NCBI GenBank assembly: GCA_037903475.1
Contig: JBAJFG010000111.1
Coordinates: forward strand, 1,240,001-1,304,000
Direction: 5' to 3'
Length of the DNA: 64,000 bases
Source of the DNA: Ancylostoma caninum
Lineage: Eukaryota > Nematoda > Chromadorea > Rhabditida > Ancylostomatidae
Part shown: positions 45,949 to 56,283 of the stretch, one piece after another
How positions within the stretch are numbered: position 1 is the stretch's first letter
Layout of the letters: every line of letters begins with the position of its first letter
The notes under the pieces: model-generated
What the model was told of the DNA's origin: nothing
The model's database searches: none
What the model saw: only the letters and a program-made list of their open reading frames with translations
Translations under genes and position numbers: made by a program

Positions 45949-47712
45949 TCACAAGCTGAAATCTAGAATTTTCGCCAATTTTGTCACTCCATATTGCTGC
46001 ATAGCATCCTCATGGATGAAGGAATACCATGCACGATTGTGTAAGTAGCCGTTGACTTCGTATGAATAAAGCCAGTATCCGTGACGAGAAATATAGTTCA
46101 GCTGTTTGAGAGCTTCGAGTGGTGTTCCATGCATCTCAAGCAAGATCTGAACATTCGACAACATTGAGAATCCGAGCAGAGAAGCAGTACCCACTGACGG
46201 GCGCAGGTGGGGACCAAGGATGAGTGGAATTCCGGTTTTGGAGGTCGGAAGTTCCTGAATTCTGGACTCATGTGAGCTTCTGGCCTCTAGATTTCTGTGC
46301 GATTGGCAGTCACTGAGTCATGTCAACTCAGAGATGCTGTTTTCATCTCTCCAAATTTCTCTAGATTTCCAACTTCCTCCAACTTCAGACCTGCGACTTC
46401 CGGTTTCACGCAGTACTTCCGCTCATCCCTGGTGGGGACGGGGAAAAGAAGAAAGGGAGGGGACGTAGACGACTGGAAATTCAGCAATAAACTAATTGAA
46501 AACTAAATTTGAGTTTTATCAAGTCCATAATAATTTGAATAGAACGCAATAATAACAATGGAAAATATTATCAGAATCACCCCACATTTTCGGTATAATC
46601 CAAAGGTGGGAGAGGAATAGCGAGCCAACAGGTTCCCTACTAAAAGGTGAGCTGAACTTCAGAGCACATTTTGTTTTAATACAGCTGTGAAATAGTGACC
46701 ATTCCCTCAAAATATTATATTATAGATTAAAGGAAATCAAACAAATGCAAGATATGACATTTGAAAAATTCGGAAAAAAAATGGGAGGAATACGGGAGTA
46801 CCAAGATGGAATGGAAAAATGTAGGGAAATACTGGAAGAAGGATAAAAATCACGCTAATGTCTGCGTGCACAAAGGAACAAAATGAAAATTTTAGCATTG
46901 GAGCGAAAGGTACTCATAAATTTAACTTAAGCGTCCAACCGCACAAAAAAGGTAACAGTACCTGTACTGGTTTGTGATGACGCAGAAATGCCATAAAACC
47001 GCTTCCTGAAATTCCCCCATTACACAGTAATATTGTATACTAGCCGAAATACTGATCAAAGACTATAAATCCTAGCTCTGATCGGATAATTGTTTTAGTA
47101 TTAATATATGTACATGTTTTTATACGCATACCTTCAATAACAATTTTGAGAACGTCGACTTTGAAGACGCCCTCGAGCTTCATTAGATCCATTAATGTGT
47201 ACTGGTTTCGAGAAACGTCAGTCTCGTCTTTGACCGAAGTTTGCCTCAACTTGCCATGTATGCCTTCCAGAATCTTCAACGTCGAACGCTTTTGAGTTCC
47301 CTAAAATACTAAAAAAATATAACCTTTTCCTGCTTTTTTTTGATATTATATAACCTTTTCCTGTTTTTTTTTTTGATATTTTCATAGATTCTACGAAATT
47401 CTTACAGCGTCATAAGCAAAAATTCGGCACTGATAGTCTGTTACATATTGCAGCTCTCGTTCGAATGTCACTTCGTTGACCAAACCAACAGAAAAAACGG
47501 TGCAACTTCGAGGAATTCTAGAAAAGATTATGTGATCGCAATAAATCAATGGCTTATTTCATCTACAGTATTTCAAGAGTGATAGCCAATGGTGTCTTCA
47601 GTAGCGAAATAAATGGGACATTCTACATCACCGATGCATACCGAAATGGACTGCATATCCATCTCCCGCCGTCGTTTGTTGAACCGAGCCGGACCAGCTC
47701 TGGACAGTGTGC
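45949..47712 (-). CDS. Methyltransf_22-type methyltransferase gene (C-terminal four exons)
   Basis: Four minus-strand exons join in matching phase. 47642-47712: CPELVRLG, then DGGRWIC. 47406-47517: CTVFSVGLVNEVTFEREL. 47132-47300: TLMDLMKLEGVFKVDVLKI. 45949-46193: ILLEMHGTPLEALKQL, GYWLYSYEVNGY, YSFIHEDAMQQYGV, then TGA. The order DGGxW-C, VFS.G, TL..L, DxLKIxIE, EMHGTP, YEVNG, YSFIHE is that of nematode Methyltransf_22/METTL24-like proteins, presumed SAM-dependent; substrate unknown. These exons encode 198 residues; the usual N-terminal anchor region is not included, though a possible extra exon lies at about 47776-47826. Oddity: the family's usual D-I-E-G-A-E becomes V-I-E-V-G-T at the last splice junction. 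Introns are 129, 105 and 938 bp. Start not found. Confidence 0.8.
46207..46439. mobile_element. hAT-type MITE with perfect 8-bp target duplication
   Basis: GTGGGGAC occurs at 46207-46214 and again at 46432-46439, flanking a 217-bp element that starts CAAGGATGAGTGGAATTCC and ends ACTTCCGCTCATCCCTG. Eight-base duplication and CAGGGATG-like ends identify hAT. It lies in the last intron of the methyltransferase gene; its target duplication ends 14 bp upstream of the first base of the final exon. An older copy is at 23556-23833. Confidence 0.9.
47317..47380. repeat. Tandem duplication inside a methyltransferase intron
   Basis: ATATAACCTTTTCCTG followed by a T-run and GATAT is present twice (about 31-34 bp period) in the 105-bp intron 47301-47405, and accounts for about 60% of it. 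Confidence 0.8.
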
Positions 47713-47826
47713 CTGTGAAAATCACGTTTATGTTTTCTTCAGAAGCTGACAGGGGAATTGTACGAAGCTAAACCCAGTGTTTGGAACGAGAGATCCATGC
47801 TTAGAAGCGTTGTCTAAAATGTTGTT

Positions 47827-48452
47827 GATGTATGTCCACGATTTTGCAAGAGAAAGTCTTTGCTGCGGGGGTCTATGCTCGTGGGGAGAAACGGGGCGTA
47901 ACCAGGTTACCATGATTGGGGTCTTGACTGAATGCTCCGATCACAGTGGCCTGACCACACCCCATTTCTCCTCGCCATGACACGCACCCCTTCACCGCAC
48001 GTTCCTGATTTTCTCAGGACCGTTAGGCAAAAATGATATACATCCATACATCATCATCTCACGCAATGATTCCGAACATAGATGTCTCGTTTCGATCTCC
48101 GGGAATCACCTCGTCCCTTTCCCTCGTAAGCAGTCTTTCGTTACACATTTTTTCATTAAAGTTGTAAGGACCATTAGTCCATGGTTTTTTCCATCACAAA
48201 AAAGAGACATAAAACCACCTCTGGTACTAAATTGTTGTAAAGGCGATGGTAGAAGTCTGGGTTCCGCTTTAAAATGAGTTGCAAAGACCATCGACGCTCA
48301 ATTGCCTTAAATAAGTCCCTTACAGGCAGTAAAAATACAGAAATGTAATCTTTGGCAACATTAGCACAGCATCACGTCAAGTAACGCACGAATTGTGCTG
48401 TGTTTATTTTCGATCAGGTGTCAAACTCCTCAAATCATCCGGTTCAATTAAC
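47827..48452. other. No firm gene between methyltransferase and UGT
   Basis: Minus-strand frames at 47728-47913 and 48106-48291 are open but not recognised. The first could include an N-terminal methyltransferase exon (about 47776-47826, acceptor ACATTTTAG, donor GTACAA, phase 0), unproven. Confidence 0.3.
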
Positions 48453-48505
48453 TACTAAAAATACCTGAATTTTGTATGAATACTAAAAATACCTGAATTT
48501 TGTAT
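48453..48505. repeat. 25-bp direct duplication
   Basis: TACTAAAAATACCTGAATTT plus TGTAT is present at 48453-48477 and 48481-48505, separated by GAA. Confidence 0.9.
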
Positions 48506-48548
48506 AGTTCAACCATCCTCCTAGACACCACGGAAGGCGCTGCTTCAG

Positions 48549-48673
48549 AGGAAAAATTAGGCCTTGATGCTATTCTCTCCCCAACAAGGCCGTTTGCCGA
48601 TAGACTAAGTTCTGAAGCAGCTTTGACGTCCGAAAATGGATTCGATATCATCCAAGAATGTAAAAGAAGGCTA
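48549..48673 (+). CDS. Candidate internal exon on the opposite strand
   Basis: Acceptor GCGCTGCTTCAG and donor GTAACG bracket 41 open codons (LGLDAILSPTRPFADRLS, then GFDIIQECKRRL) with coding-type usage. The neighbouring recognised genes run the other way, so this would be an intervening plus-strand gene. Not recognised. Confidence 0.28.
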
Positions 48674-48784
48674 GTAACGTACGAAACTCGAATCCTTCCG
48701 AATTATCCATGGTTGGCGGCAGAACAACTTCTTTAAGAAGTGTATGTAGTAACTGGATCACAGCAACGGAATAAAACAAGGTCG

Positions 48785-48908
48785 ATACAGCAAGCGGTAC
48801 CTGGATCCCCATGTATCTATTCTGAAATTGAAGTATAGCACCAAACGTGGCAACACTGCGCAGTAATGGATTCAGCAGTAGACTGGCGTTAAACATTGAC
48901 ATGTCCTG
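48785..48908 (-). CDS. Possible further exon of the UGT-like gene
   Basis: Minus frame MFNASLLLNPLLRSVATFGA, then ILQFQNRYMGIQ, before donor GTACCG. The pattern L-L-x-N-P-x-x-R-x-x-A is reminiscent of the UGT segment after the donor-binding signature, but similarity is weak and the intervening exon (usual GDQ motif) was not found. Confidence 0.25.
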
Positions 48909-49469
48909 GACCTGCGTTATCTCGCAATTAGTGCAAGATTAAAATCTGTGACTGTAATGTTCGCAGAAAGTGCACTTTCTAAGGTTAATGGTGCAAGTTG
49001 AATTTTACAAAACAAATAAATCAACGTGTTTCGGAAGCATCTAGATGTCTCCGACGTTTGCAATCCATCCAAAAAGCCTTATAAGCGCTGATACTCGATG
49101 TCGTTGTCCAAACTTTTATTCGAAATTTTGCGACAGAACTAGCCGAAATGTGCCAGTTTTTCTTGGTGCTTAGCAACAACTATGATGAAAGACTTTTTTT
49201 TAAAACCCCCTAACTAGCACTATGGCGGCGATTTCAGCGCATGCATGCGGCTGCGGCGCGTGTTTTCCGTGCCCGCGAAAAACAATAAGGCATTTACACT
49301 CACTGTACGCAGTGTGAACGTGCTTTTGATTGCTGCGCCCGGTGCGAAACTGCTTTTGGTAGGAATCGATTCGTTGTTGACGACCATTTCGACAGCGCAA
49401 GCGAGCCGTCGCTCGCAATCGATATGTATCAAAGCAGCGTCGCTGCCGTTGTATCGACCAAACCGGCTG

Positions 49470-49651
49470 TACAGTCCTTGTCGAAAAGTTAGACGGATTC
49501 CGTGACTGCAGTAACGTGGTGGGACCTGAACGATGGATGCGGAGAGAGCACGCTAGAAATGAGAGGGTCGAGTAGGTCTCGCCACGATTCTGCAGCCGTG
49601 TCGCTACGAAACCGCACGCGCAATCCGTCTATCTTTTCGACAAGGACTGTA
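49470..49651. mobile_element. Tc1/mariner-type MITE, 178 bp
   Basis: TA flanks both sides. The left end CAGTCCTTGTCGAAAAG continues to GACGGATT; the right end is its reverse complement (31 bp, two or three mismatches). GC-rich interior. It lies downstream of the recognisable UGT exons. Confidence 0.85.
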
Positions 49652-49825
49652 CTTTTCGAGGAGTATGTACATATAGTGTAACAGCAGCTGATTCTCTTGC
49701 CAGCGCAAAATCCTAGAGTGCTCCACAGTTAATTCGATTCGTTTACGGAGCTTTTAATGGAGCAATAATGTTAACCTTGATGATCATTCTTTCAGCATTT
49801 ATCAATGGCAGAAGAAAATAGGCAC

Positions 49826-50277
49826 CTGCAAGTGAACCCCGATCACAGGAACACCAAACAGCAGCAGCTCGTTGATTGTGTTAATCTCTCCGTGGCAGAT
49901 CAGGTATTGAAGATTTGGATGTGCTGAAATCGGGAAATTTTAGCGAACATCTTCAACATCACTCAACCAAAAACTTTAAATCCCAGCCCAGGTAACGCTT
50001 ATATTCCGCGTCCACAGCAATGATTCTGTGGCCGAGTTTGTTTGCCAGATCACTTTATAAATAGTTTGAGTGAAAGCAGAGAAGATTTGTCGATGCAGAG
50101 GCATGTAATGCGCCTGAGCAACAAACTTTAAAGATAGTAGGGCTATCAGTATATTGGATGTCTCACCTGTGCTATACTACCAAAGCTGACTAATAAGAAT
50201 TTCTCCCTGGTCAAGGAGGGCCAGTCGAGTTCAGGAAACTGCCTGGAGATGTAGAAAACCTCTCCTGCACGCTGTTT
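49826..50277 (-). pseudogene. UDP-glycosyltransferase (UGT, GT1 family) fragment, apparently degenerate
   Basis: Three consecutive minus-strand exons carry UGT landmarks. 50167-50277: FPELDWPSLTREK, then FLLVSFGSIAQ (the LVSFGS strand of the sugar-nucleotide half). 49985-50113: acceptor GTTGCTCAG, AHYMPLHRQIF, then VIWQTNSATESLL and RNISVTWA. 49826-49923: HPNLQYLICHGEINTINELL, then FGVPVIGVHLQ (UGT signature region). In intact UGTs the second exon ends WxPQxxLL just before HP; here TGG-GCT is followed by GGATTTAAAG, with no usable GT donor and an in-frame stop. The next exon expected (GDQ, donor-sugar contact) is missing. UGTs attach sugars to small lipophilic molecules in the ER. Most likely a decaying copy; assembly error or unusual splicing is possible. 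Confidence 0.72.
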
Positions 50278-52820
50278 CTATCCACTTCTATGTTAAGATT
50301 TGTTCTTCTAACAGGTAGGGAGGACGTATTCGTAGCGCCAAGCCTCACAGAACAATTTCGTTACAAGCAGTTTGATAGGGATAAGGGCAGGTGGGCTGTA
50401 CTGTTCGGTAGTTGGATGTTTTGTCGGCAGTTGGTTTCATGACGAGGATGGATTACATCCGGGTGGTTCTCATGCGGTTCAGGGATGACAGTCACATAAT
50501 CGCTTGGACTCCTAAAAATGCAAAGGTGCAATGCTACACTTCTTAGTTCCATAGGTTTCGAGAATTAGCCCCATGAAAATGATAGGAATTCAACTCTGGT
50601 TTTCAAGTTCTTCAACAAGTCATCTTTTCCACAAAGCTGTATTGCTATACGAGATTACGGACGTGCGTTACGCTGAATGTGTCACTTCATGGGAGGGAGC
50701 TAGGATTGTTGTACTCGAATCCATCAAAAGAATTCAAAATGGCAACTCAGCGGAACTACGGGGTTGAATTTTGCATTCAATGTAATCAATCCCAAACGCA
50801 TTGTCCATAAACACAAGCAAATATTAGGATATCACCAGCGCTATGTTTTGTCGTATTTTACCACGCACCGACGAAACGTGTAAGGTATCCTCTATGTCGA
50901 ACTATGTATTTACCCCAGGAAATCCTTTTTTGAGCGAACATCCTGCTCAACACGTAATTTTGAATGATGCGGGTGATAATAATTACCCAGTGGAACAGAA
51001 GGTGTTCCACAGTTCACCAAATGACATTCCCAAGCCACTGTACGGTGTTCCTGAAACAAATTGCGTTAAATAACTCATAAAGCGAAGAACTATGATAAAG
51101 TCAAAAAAGGACAGCTCAATTAGATTTTTTTTCAGATTCGGCGTACCATTAAGATTATTCATTTATTTGTTCATTTTATTAGATAGGATTTCTATTGGAG
51201 GAGAAAAACGTGTATTCAAATTCGAATATCTCTTACTTCATAGCAAATCAAGTTATTAGGTTTATTATGATACATTCAACATGTGCAATGAGAATAACCA
51301 AAAAGTATAAATACAGCACAGCGGTAACGCCACCATGAAGAACAAATCTTTGAGTTTGCAAAATCCATCACTACTAGAAAAGCAATGAAAAATAGACTAT
51401 ATTGTACAAAAAGCCCGAAAGGAACATTCTAGGTCAATACAAACTTCATCGAGCTGTTCCAGTAACTTTGTAACATTCAACAATGTAAGCCAATCACATC
51501 TCGGCATGTCCCAAGAATTATGCAGATTATTACAACTTAGGTGCCGGCATGCGATGTTGAAATTAGAGGAAATCACAGAAAATTGTCAACAGGAGATAAT
51601 TTCTATCAAATGGCAGAGAAATGAGGGAGGTAGAATAAAAGAAATAGTAGCACTAAAACGAGATGTTTTCTATTTCGGATGAACTTGAGCAAGAGAGGGA
51701 GAGAGATGTGGAGGGAGGATCAGAGCAGTTGTGTAAAAGGAGAGAAATGGAGTCGGAAGGGAAAGAAGAGACTGAGCACCTTTTTTATTCATGAAGCGTA
51801 ATATGGGTGATGTCGGAGCGGTAGAAATCCAGGAACTATCATGCTTCTCTAGAACGTGTGAAGAAAAAACAAAATCGCGCTCAAACGGATGAACGTGGGC
51901 CAAAAAAGTCGCGAGGCTACCAGTTCTGCTGGGTGGGAGGTCCTGTGATCAATTGATCCCGACCGTAATAATAGATCACAATCGATCTACCTGAGCTTGT
52001 GAAATTCACCATCTTATAAAATGAATTAAAAAACGTGTTCATCTACCCGTTCGACAACCAAAAAACTTTCGTACAAAAACTGGACGATTACTTGAGCATT
52101 TGCACATTTGCAAAAGTTGGCGAGCGTAAACATTCAGCGAATGCTACTTACAATTGTAGACATTTCCTGAAATGGTACATGTAAGGAAAAAAGCTTGCCA
52201 CCTCTCAGGAATGTCAACAAACGAGAACGAGCATTTCGAATCTGGCATCAGCTCTGCGTGGCACTACTGATTGGATCCTAATGAGAAAAGGATAACAGTA
52301 CACCTAACTGTCGCTTTGTTCCTAACCCTGCGAAAACCATATATAGTGCAGGGTTAAGTCTAAACACCACTTCGAATCTGGTCTTGATCCTTGTCACTAT
52401 ATAGAAGAATTTTGTTGAGAAAAAGTAGCACGAAAAAGAAATGCGGGGATTGTACGTGGTGGAATAAGAAACAACGGAGGAAATTACCGGGAGGAAGTGG
52501 AACAAAAAATCTTGAATGTGATTTCAGAAAGAAAAGGAATACAGTACATCTAATCGTCGCTTTTTTCGTATCTATGTATGTAGTTGTAAAATCATATGGG
52601 GCTATTTAAGAATTTTTCTTGCTTATAACGAAAAAAGCGAAAAGTAGAATTCTGTTAGGTGTTAGCATAAGCCCTTGCGCACTTTCTTCAGTTGCAGTTT
52701 TGCCCGCCTATTTGTTATCTTTTAGGGATGTCTCATATAATTTTTGAAAACGTTTTTATGCTCTATAAAAATACTGTGAACAGTTTTTTTTTTAAATCAA
52801 GTAGTTTACTCAAGTTTCAG
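50278..52820. other. No firm gene; N-terminal UGT exons not found
   Basis: Several frames look coding-like without full splice support: plus 50573-50767 (SHLFHKAVLLYEITDVRYAE), plus 50843-51073, minus 51780-51905 (HPFERDFVFSSHVLEKHD). A hairpin AACCCTGC...GCAGGGTT is at 52324-52356. A roughly 35-bp direct duplication (ACAGTACAyCTAAyyGTCGC) occurs at about 52290 and 52540. Confidence 0.3.
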
Positions 52821-52973
52821 GTCGACGAAAGGAAGTGTTGGGTGAATGAGAAACAGCACCATCGGCGTTTGCGTTTCCTGTCATCTTTAGTGCAAAGAAC
52901 AAATAAACATACTTATACGGCCCGCTTTTTTTCTGAAAATACTAGATTGCAACTTCTTATGTTCAAGAATTAA
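52821..52973 (+). CDS. Candidate terminal exon
   Basis: A strong acceptor (CTCAAGTTTCAG) is followed by 50 open codons to TAA in phase 0, beginning VDERKCWVNEKQHHRRLRF. Basic composition; no family recognised and no upstream exon linked. Confidence 0.28.
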   Translation, partial: VDERKCWVNEKQHHRRLRFLSSLVQRTNKHTYTARFFSENTRLQLLMFKN

Positions 52974-53250
52974 ATGATTTTTAGAAGAAATTGCTCCAGT
53001 CACTTGCAGCAGCTATTCATTTTATGCCCTGAAGAACTATGTATATGTAGATATCCGGTTGTGAACATGTGAACAGCATAGGAGGCCAGCAAAAGTGCAT
53101 TCTCCCTTTTTGTATAAAAGCAGCCAACACAAACTATTGAGTGTGTGAACAAATAAATCGTTGCTCTTTGCGTTCTCTGCCAGTAGTAGAACAAAATTCG
53201 CATCATTTTAGGCTCTATAGCAGAAAAAAACCCACCTTCCCTGATCCGTC

Positions 53251-53415
53251 TTATCTGAGGCGACTTTTCGCTTCTCTTTGTCCACTCGCTTTATCGTCAA
53301 ATCTCATTTTTTCCTTTGAATCAATGAATCGGCTCACTCCCTCTGGTCCATTTTCAGTCGTTGCCTTATCCATTACGAAATCTGGGATGAAAGCAAACGT
53401 TAAGGCTTGTGAGAT
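53251..53415 (-). CDS. Candidate terminal exon
   Basis: After acceptor GTACTATAG the minus strand is open for 54 codons to TAA, with coding-like usage: ALTFAFIPDFVMDKATTENG, SRFIDSKEKMRFDDK. Further coding-like minus segments at 53890-53960 and 54014-54105 might belong to the same gene or retroelement remnant, but frames are broken between them. Confidence 0.3.
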   Translation of the reverse strand: MSQALTFAFIPDFVMDKATTENGPEGVSRFIDSKEKMRFDDKASGQREAKSRLR

Positions 53416-55081
53416 CTATAGTACTCCTAGCACGGCGAAACATGCGCTAATAAGTTTTTTTCCTTGATTTTTGAAAGAAATTCTTCCAATTTCTGTTACT
53501 TTTGTCCTGATAGAATTCATGGTCTCGGTTCAATAGCGATTAATGAGGACGCTGCCTTTTTCATGCGTTGTTTAAACTGCCCCATTTAGTGAACCTGCAC
53601 GTTTATTATTATCACAACCACATACATTCTGTTCATTTTCGAAAATTCTGAAAATTTTTGAACATTTGTCGTGTTTTTAAAACCTCATCCTCCTTTGAAA
53701 ATCTGTCTGTCATTTCATATGACACGTATTCGATCAACATTTTGGACAGACTCGTTTCAGTACAAATCCCGCCTGAAACAAATGTTCGGAAGAAGGCTTA
53801 GATGTTCCTCGCTGGTGTCGGTCATCTCTCAAACACAGCCGGGTGGTTTTACAGCTCCGCTATGTCCGTTTTATCCGCACGAACTTCTTCAGTCAGGATA
53901 ACGATGGGCTTAAGTGGAAGCATTCAGTCTGCTCATTCCACCAGCTCGTGCTTTGATTAATAATGTGATTTAGCGTATGACAAATTCTCAGTTGTTTCAC
54001 ATAATGTTCTCTCTAAAGGCCTCCCGACACTCTGCATGGATGCCTTGGCTCTTGGTAAGCCCTCTCCGCTGGACTTTGAGCTTCTCTGCTGAATTCCCTC
54101 AGCAGCAACGGTCATATTTTTTTACTCCTTGAAAATCCAATCTTAAATCTGTCAAACTAACTAGTAATTCATATTATTCGCATGTTGTCACATGCAACAG
54201 AAACAAGGACTTTTTCAAGGAATCTTTTTCCGAAATATAATCTTTTTCATTATATTGTCGGTTGCTGGCTATGTACTATATTTAGGACCGAAACGTGCAC
54301 TAGATAAGTATCGATTTATTCGAAATCCGAAAATTCCATATTTAAATGACTTGAGTCATTCGATTTTCATACTGTTCTAGCTATGCTATGTATCTTCTCC
54401 AAAACGCTTACCAAAGACACCCCACGTAACCTAAAATTCCCCCAACTTTCCCCGATAGGCAATTTTGTGTGTCTCCTAATGAAGACCAGACAACAATGTC
54501 TAGGATATACATACGTACATGTTTTATGGGAATACTTAGCGAATGGAAGGTGCTAATCTCACAAACAGCAAAGATCGCCGATTTGGGTTCCATGAAAATA
54601 AAAAAAATGACGGGAGACCAAAACACTACCAAGAAATTGAGTGTCACCGAAAATTTGATGACTCCGATATTTGCTGGATCTCAGCATTTGTACTAAATAG
54701 TAGTTGTTGAGAACAAACACTAGAACCTCAGCCGCAGTTCCCATTTCAATACATTTTTCTGCGCCCCAACACCGCTATGAACTTCTGCACAAACAAATGT
54801 TCGGTTGCTACTCCTACCATTCCACCGGTGAAAGTGCTGCGCGGCGGGAAATCCCACCCTTTTCCCGGTCCAAGATGAATTGTGGAAACTGCGTGTGCGA
54901 AAAGCGAAAAAGTGGCGCTCCATTTCTATGGCTCTCTACTCCTTTGGCATCTTTAGGTTCTCATTTTTACTCGCCTTGTTTCATGTCCCCTTCCACCATA
55001 CTTTCTGCAGCCTTCTGCGTTCATCCGCTCTTCACTTGAACAATACATGTAGTGTGGTTCAAACTCCACTGAACTGAAGGC
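53416..55081. other. No firm gene; short MITE remnant at 54284-54380
   Basis: TTTAGGACCGAAACGTGC at 54284 is a left end of the TTAGGACCGAA family. At 54830-54925 both strands are open and GC-rich (minus MERHFFAFRTRSFHNSSW, then a CACCG donor). Confidence 0.3.
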
Positions 55082-55256
55082 ACAGTCCGGTCTGGCAGCC
55101 ACTGCAAATGGGCGCCGGCGGGCGCCGGCCGTCGCCACCGGTATTAATGAGTTATAAATCACTCGAGCTTGGGAGAAAGCGAAGAAGAATACAATTTTAG
55201 TCCATAGTAGACAGGGTAGATAAGCCTAACCTTATGCTTAAGAATGGGTTTACGGC

Positions 55257-55268
55257 TTAGGCTTAGGC
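55257..55268 (+). repeat. Two TTAGGC (nematode telomere-type) hexamers
   Basis: GGC-TTAGGC-TTAGGC-TTC on plus, with an inverted GCCTAA 35 bp upstream. Too short to be a telomere; an interstitial telomere-like seed inside the DNA element. Confidence 0.6.
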
Positions 55269-55302
55269 TTCACAGGAGTGGCCCCACCCAACTCCCCTTT
55301 CA

Positions 55303-55740
55303 CCTAAATTTCTAAGATAAACTACGACAAGTGTAAGTGTAAGTAAGATTGGACACTATTTGTATGTTGCATCGTGTGCGCGCATAGCTCAGTGGGTTGA
55401 GCGAATGATCGACGTTGTGGTGGTCAGGGGATCGAATCCTGCCCTGTGCCCTCGTTTTGCAAATACATATAGTATGCTGCCTACGACTGCTGCAGTTATC
55501 TAACAAACTCCAACATAAAAAGTAGGCCGGATGGCTCAGTGGTTTGAGTGGCAGATTGCAATCTGTCCCTATCGCTGGTTCCACTTCGTTGGAGATCCAG
55601 AGTTAAGTATCGCGGTGTTTGGGGTTCACTGCTTGGAACGTCCCCCGTGATCTCCTTCGGGTAGTCCAGGAAGGCATCCGGCAACGTTTTGCATAAATTT
55701 CGAAGATAAACTACGATAAGTGTAAGTGTAAGTAATAGTA
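55303..55740 (+). repeat. tRNA-derived SINE copies (heads at 55377 and 55524)
   Basis: The head at 55380-55452 has A box TAGCTCAGTGGGTTGAGC and B box GGATCGAATCC. The head at 55524-55590 has TGGCTCAGTGGTTTGAGT and a Cys-like anticodon loop TTGCAAT in a CAGA/TCTG stem. Neither has a matching acceptor stem, so they are not functional tRNA genes. Both are associated with a 3' tail GATAAACTACGAYAAGTGTA followed by GTAAG repeats (55317 and 55702). The tail at 55317 precedes the first head and belongs to a truncated third copy. Confidence 0.65.
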
Positions 55741-56283
55741 ATAGTGTAAGTAATAGTGAAAAACCACTTTTTCAAAGTTGAGGGAAACCGGGAGAGAGTA
55801 ACTCCGCCGTAAAGGACTGCTCCACGAAAGATAAATGACAGCGGTAGAACTACTTCGCAATGGATATGGAACAATTTATACGGATTTCAATTATTTCTGA
55901 GGATCCCGAATTGGATGAGCTTTATTATTCAGATGGAACTGAAGTACTGTGTCCATCTATAGAAGAATAACGGCCATTTTTGTATTCGCGAAGCAGTGTA
56001 CTATAGCAGAAAATGGAAGAGTTGGCTTTGCTTATTGTGTATTCAGAAATCTTTCCCCATGAAAATCACAAAAATGAAAAAACGTGAAAGTTGTGAAAAT
56101 GGTCCCCTGCTTTATAGCCTTAACATATCCACTGCACTCTGTCTACTATGGACTAAAATTGTATTTTTCTTCGCTTTCTCCCAAGCTCGAGTGATTTATA
56201 GCTCATTAATACCGGGGCGCCGGGAGGTGGCGGCGGCCGGCGCCCGCCGGCGCCCATTTGCAGTGGCTGCCGGGCCCGACTGT

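Larger units (their letters stand above)
55082..56283. mobile_element. Terminal-inverted-repeat DNA element, 1.2 kb, with SINE pieces inside
   Basis: Inverted arms of about 135-150 bp: ACAGTC, then GGCAGCCACTGCAAATGGGC, a GC-rich GCGCCGGC palindrome, ATTAATGAG, ATCACTCGAGCTTGGGAG and TTTTAGTCCATAGTAGACAG at the left, with the same in reverse at 56130-56283. The right arm has an extra GC-rich insertion of about 15 bp. No transposase is encoded; the inside contains tRNA-derived SINE segments and a TTAGGC pair. No clear target duplication (flanks AAGGC and AGTAC). Confidence 0.8.

Noticed and set aside
55377..55600. Functional tRNA genes
   Set aside because: A and B boxes are present, but acceptor stems do not pair and both heads are joined to a SINE tail.
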